A DNA stretch of 64,000 nt, from NCBI GenBank assembly GCA_963737285.1, contig CAVTRT010000004.1, positions 124,001-188,000 of the forward strand, in the 5' to 3' direction. Position 1 is the first letter of the stretch. Every line of letters starts with the position of its first letter. Position numbers and translations under genes: made by a program. This DNA comes from Trebonia sp963737285. Lineage in GTDB: Bacteria; Actinomycetota; Actinomycetes; Streptosporangiales; Streptosporangiaceae. The notes under the pieces were generated by a model. The model did no database searches. It had not been told where the DNA came from and was given only the letters and a program-made list of their open reading frames with translations. This document shows positions 62,698-64,000 of the stretch, piece after piece.

Positions 62698-64000
62698 TCA
62701 GGCGGTGTAGGTGGCGCCGGCGGTCACGTAGGCACCGTGCCCGGTGGACAGCACCTGGCCGAAGCCGTTGGCGTGGGCGACGGTCTTGACCTTCCCGGGA
62801 ACGCCGCGGGTCAGAGAATCCACGACTCCGGAGGAGTAACCATTCGAGGCCTGGACCCCGGCACCGGTGATGACGCAGGAGGTGCTCGACGCGCACCCCA
62901 CGCCGTACAGGTACTCGGTGTCATTGACGATAGTCGTCTGGATCTTGCCGCCCGCGAGCGTGCCGATGATGCCCTGCTCGTGGCTGTTCTCGCCGACGGC
63001 AACGCAGTTACCGACGCTGGTGCAGTCGATGCCGCTGACGTACCAGGCGTCCGGGATGGTGATCGAGGTCGTGCTGGGCTGGCCGCTCGCGATCGGGACG
63101 ATGGACGGGTTGTAGTTCACCAGCCCCACGGCGTAGCACTCGGTAGACGAAGGGCAGGAGATCGCGTTGAGCCACTCGCCGGGGCTGCCCGGCACCTGGA
63201 CGGGGGCACCGGCCTTCCCGGAAGCGATCGTCGTCACAGCGTCGGCGTCGCTCGCGTTGTCGTAGCCGACCGCGTAGCAGTTGCTAGTGGTCGGGCAGGC
63301 GATGCCGTACAGGCCGATGAACGCGGGCAACTCGGTTACCTTCACCGCTTTACCGCCCACGATCGAGACTAGGACCGCCTTGTCAGAATTGAGCGGGCCG
63401 AGGCCTACCGCGTAGCACTGCTGGCTGGTCGTGCAGGACACCGACTCCAAGTCCGCCGTGCCCGAGACCACCCGTGCTGGCTGGCCGGGGGCGACCACGA
63501 CGCCCTCGTCGCTAGCGTTCTGGCCGACCTCAAGGACCTTGCTGCCCATCGAGGCGAGGCCGTTGATCGACAGTGAGCCGCTGACCGCCTTCAGCGCACC
63601 CGGGGTGCCCCCGGCGGTGTCCAGAACCGCGCCCACCGAGACCGGCGTGGCCGGACGCGACGAGACCGGACGGCTGGAGACCAGCGCGTTGCCCAGGCTG
63701 CCGTTCTTGGCGTTGGCCGCGGTTGCGAGGTAGGACAGGCCGTATGCGTGCTCGACCGAGCGCAGCACGCCAGCGGTGTTAATCGGCGTGCTGATGGCGC
63801 CCATGCCCTTGGTGTGCGCGGACACCACGACCATCGGGATCTGGCCGCCGGTGGAGCCGTTGACGCTGTCGTTAGTGTCGTTGTAACCCGTGTCGTACAG
63901 GATCACGATCTGGCCACCCTGGCGGTACCAGGAGGTGTCCATGATCTTCGGCAGCTCGCCGCTGAGCCAGCTGTCGCCGGAGGACATCGTGCCGTTGTCG
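62698..64000 (-). CDS. Secreted phosphoesterase with C-terminal repeat domain (N-terminus beyond the window)
   Basis: More than 433 residues are visible. The upstream part (GGQIVILYDTGYND, VVVSAHTKGMGAISTPINTAGVLRSVEHAYGLSYLATAA) is the C-terminal end of the alkaline-phosphatase-superfamily phosphoesterase domain found in secreted phospholipase C/acid phosphatase-like proteins. From about 63550 to 62698 follows a repeat domain with four to five copies of the pattern SC-x3-x-CYAVG, each about 40-50 residues (SQQCYAVG, TSNCYAVG, STECYAVG, VGNCVAVG). The repeats resemble beta-propeller blades and probably carry a disulfide each. The function may be wall or surface phosphate scavenging. Confidence 0.8.
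   Translation of the reverse strand, partial: DNGTMSSGDSWLSGELPKIMDTSWYRQGGQIVILYDTGYNDTNDSVNGSTGGQIPMVVVSAHTKGMGAISTPINTAGVLRSVEHAYGLSYLATAANAKNGSLGNALVSSRPVSSRPATPVSVGAVLDTAGGTPGALKAVSGSLSINGLASMGSKVLEVGQNASDEGVVVAPGQPARVVSGTADLESVSCTTSQQCYAVGLGPLNSDKAVLVSIVGGKAVKVTELPAFIGLYGIACPTTSNCYAVGYDNASDADAVTTIASGKAGAPVQVPGSPGEWLNAISCPSSTECYAVGLVNYNPSIVPIASGQPSTTSITIPDAWYVSGIDCTSVGNCVAVGENSHEQGIIGTLAGGKIQTTIVNDTEYLYGVGCASSTSCVITGAGVQASNGYSSGVVDSLTRGVPGKVKTVAHANGFGQVLSTGHGAYVTAGATYTA

Overview
The window comes from a high-GC actinomycete. Markers are the actinobacterial families DUF2530, DUF3027 and DUF3263, a stand-alone CIRCE-controlled groEL, a long-form nucleotidyltransferase with a rhamnose set, polyprenol-linked GT-C glycosyltransferases, ECF sigma factors and many GTG starts. 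Several genes have a TANNNT -10 box exactly one helix turn before the start codon, so leaderless transcription is probably common. No rRNA, tRNA or CRISPR array was seen. The genus cannot be fixed from sequence alone; a Streptosporangiales-like or Streptomyces-like soil actinomycete fits.

Layout. 1-9.2 kb is a conserved core: DtxR/IdeR repressor (cut by the window edge), pdxH and serC divergent from one shared promoter, thpR, a MarR regulator, DUF2530, DUF3027, an MFS transporter, a cold-shock-domain protein and groEL with two CIRCE operators. 9.4-23.7 kb is a sugar and envelope region: rmlA, rmlD, rmlC (no rmlB), cspA, thrC, otsA, a GT-C membrane glycosyltransferase with its GT2 partner, a GT4 glycosyltransferase bracketed by related repeats, ugd, otsB and DUF3263. 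23.9-32.5 kb holds a subtilase homologue that has lost every catalytic residue, a Gfo/Idh/MocA oxidoreductase, DUF6629, ctaD with an odd C-terminal extension, an SDR and a TIGR03084-type protein.

33-58.5 kb is an accessory, natural-product-like island with locally lower GC and many broken genes. Its left arm is one minus-strand operon: DUF899, GT2, two ABC half-transporters, GT2 with a methyltransferase-like tail, SgcJ/EcaC protein, FAD monooxygenase and acyl-CoA-dehydrogenase-type enzyme. The centre carries an ECF sigma with its DGPF/YCII partner, a P450, an epoxide hydrolase, an orphan histidine kinase and an M20 peptidase. The right arm (minus strand) has a second SgcJ/EcaC protein, a bicupin, two LLM oxidoreductases, DUF1702, a deleted GMC oxidoreductase, a carboxymuconolactone-decarboxylase-type protein, a MetE-like fragment and an AhpD-like protein. 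TetR, SARP, integrase-like and other fragments lie between them. 59.2-64 kb returns to envelope and secretion functions: a GT87-like mannosyltransferase with a repetitive acidic tail, a Tat-exported Dyp peroxidase (EfeB type) and a secreted phosphoesterase with a repeat domain, cut by the window end.

At least six reading frames are broken by a single base (pdxH, DUF3027, the GT-C gene, the FAD monooxygenase twice, M20, MetE-like). Some hit core genes that should be intact, so assembly error must be separated from true decay before the pseudogene calls are trusted.
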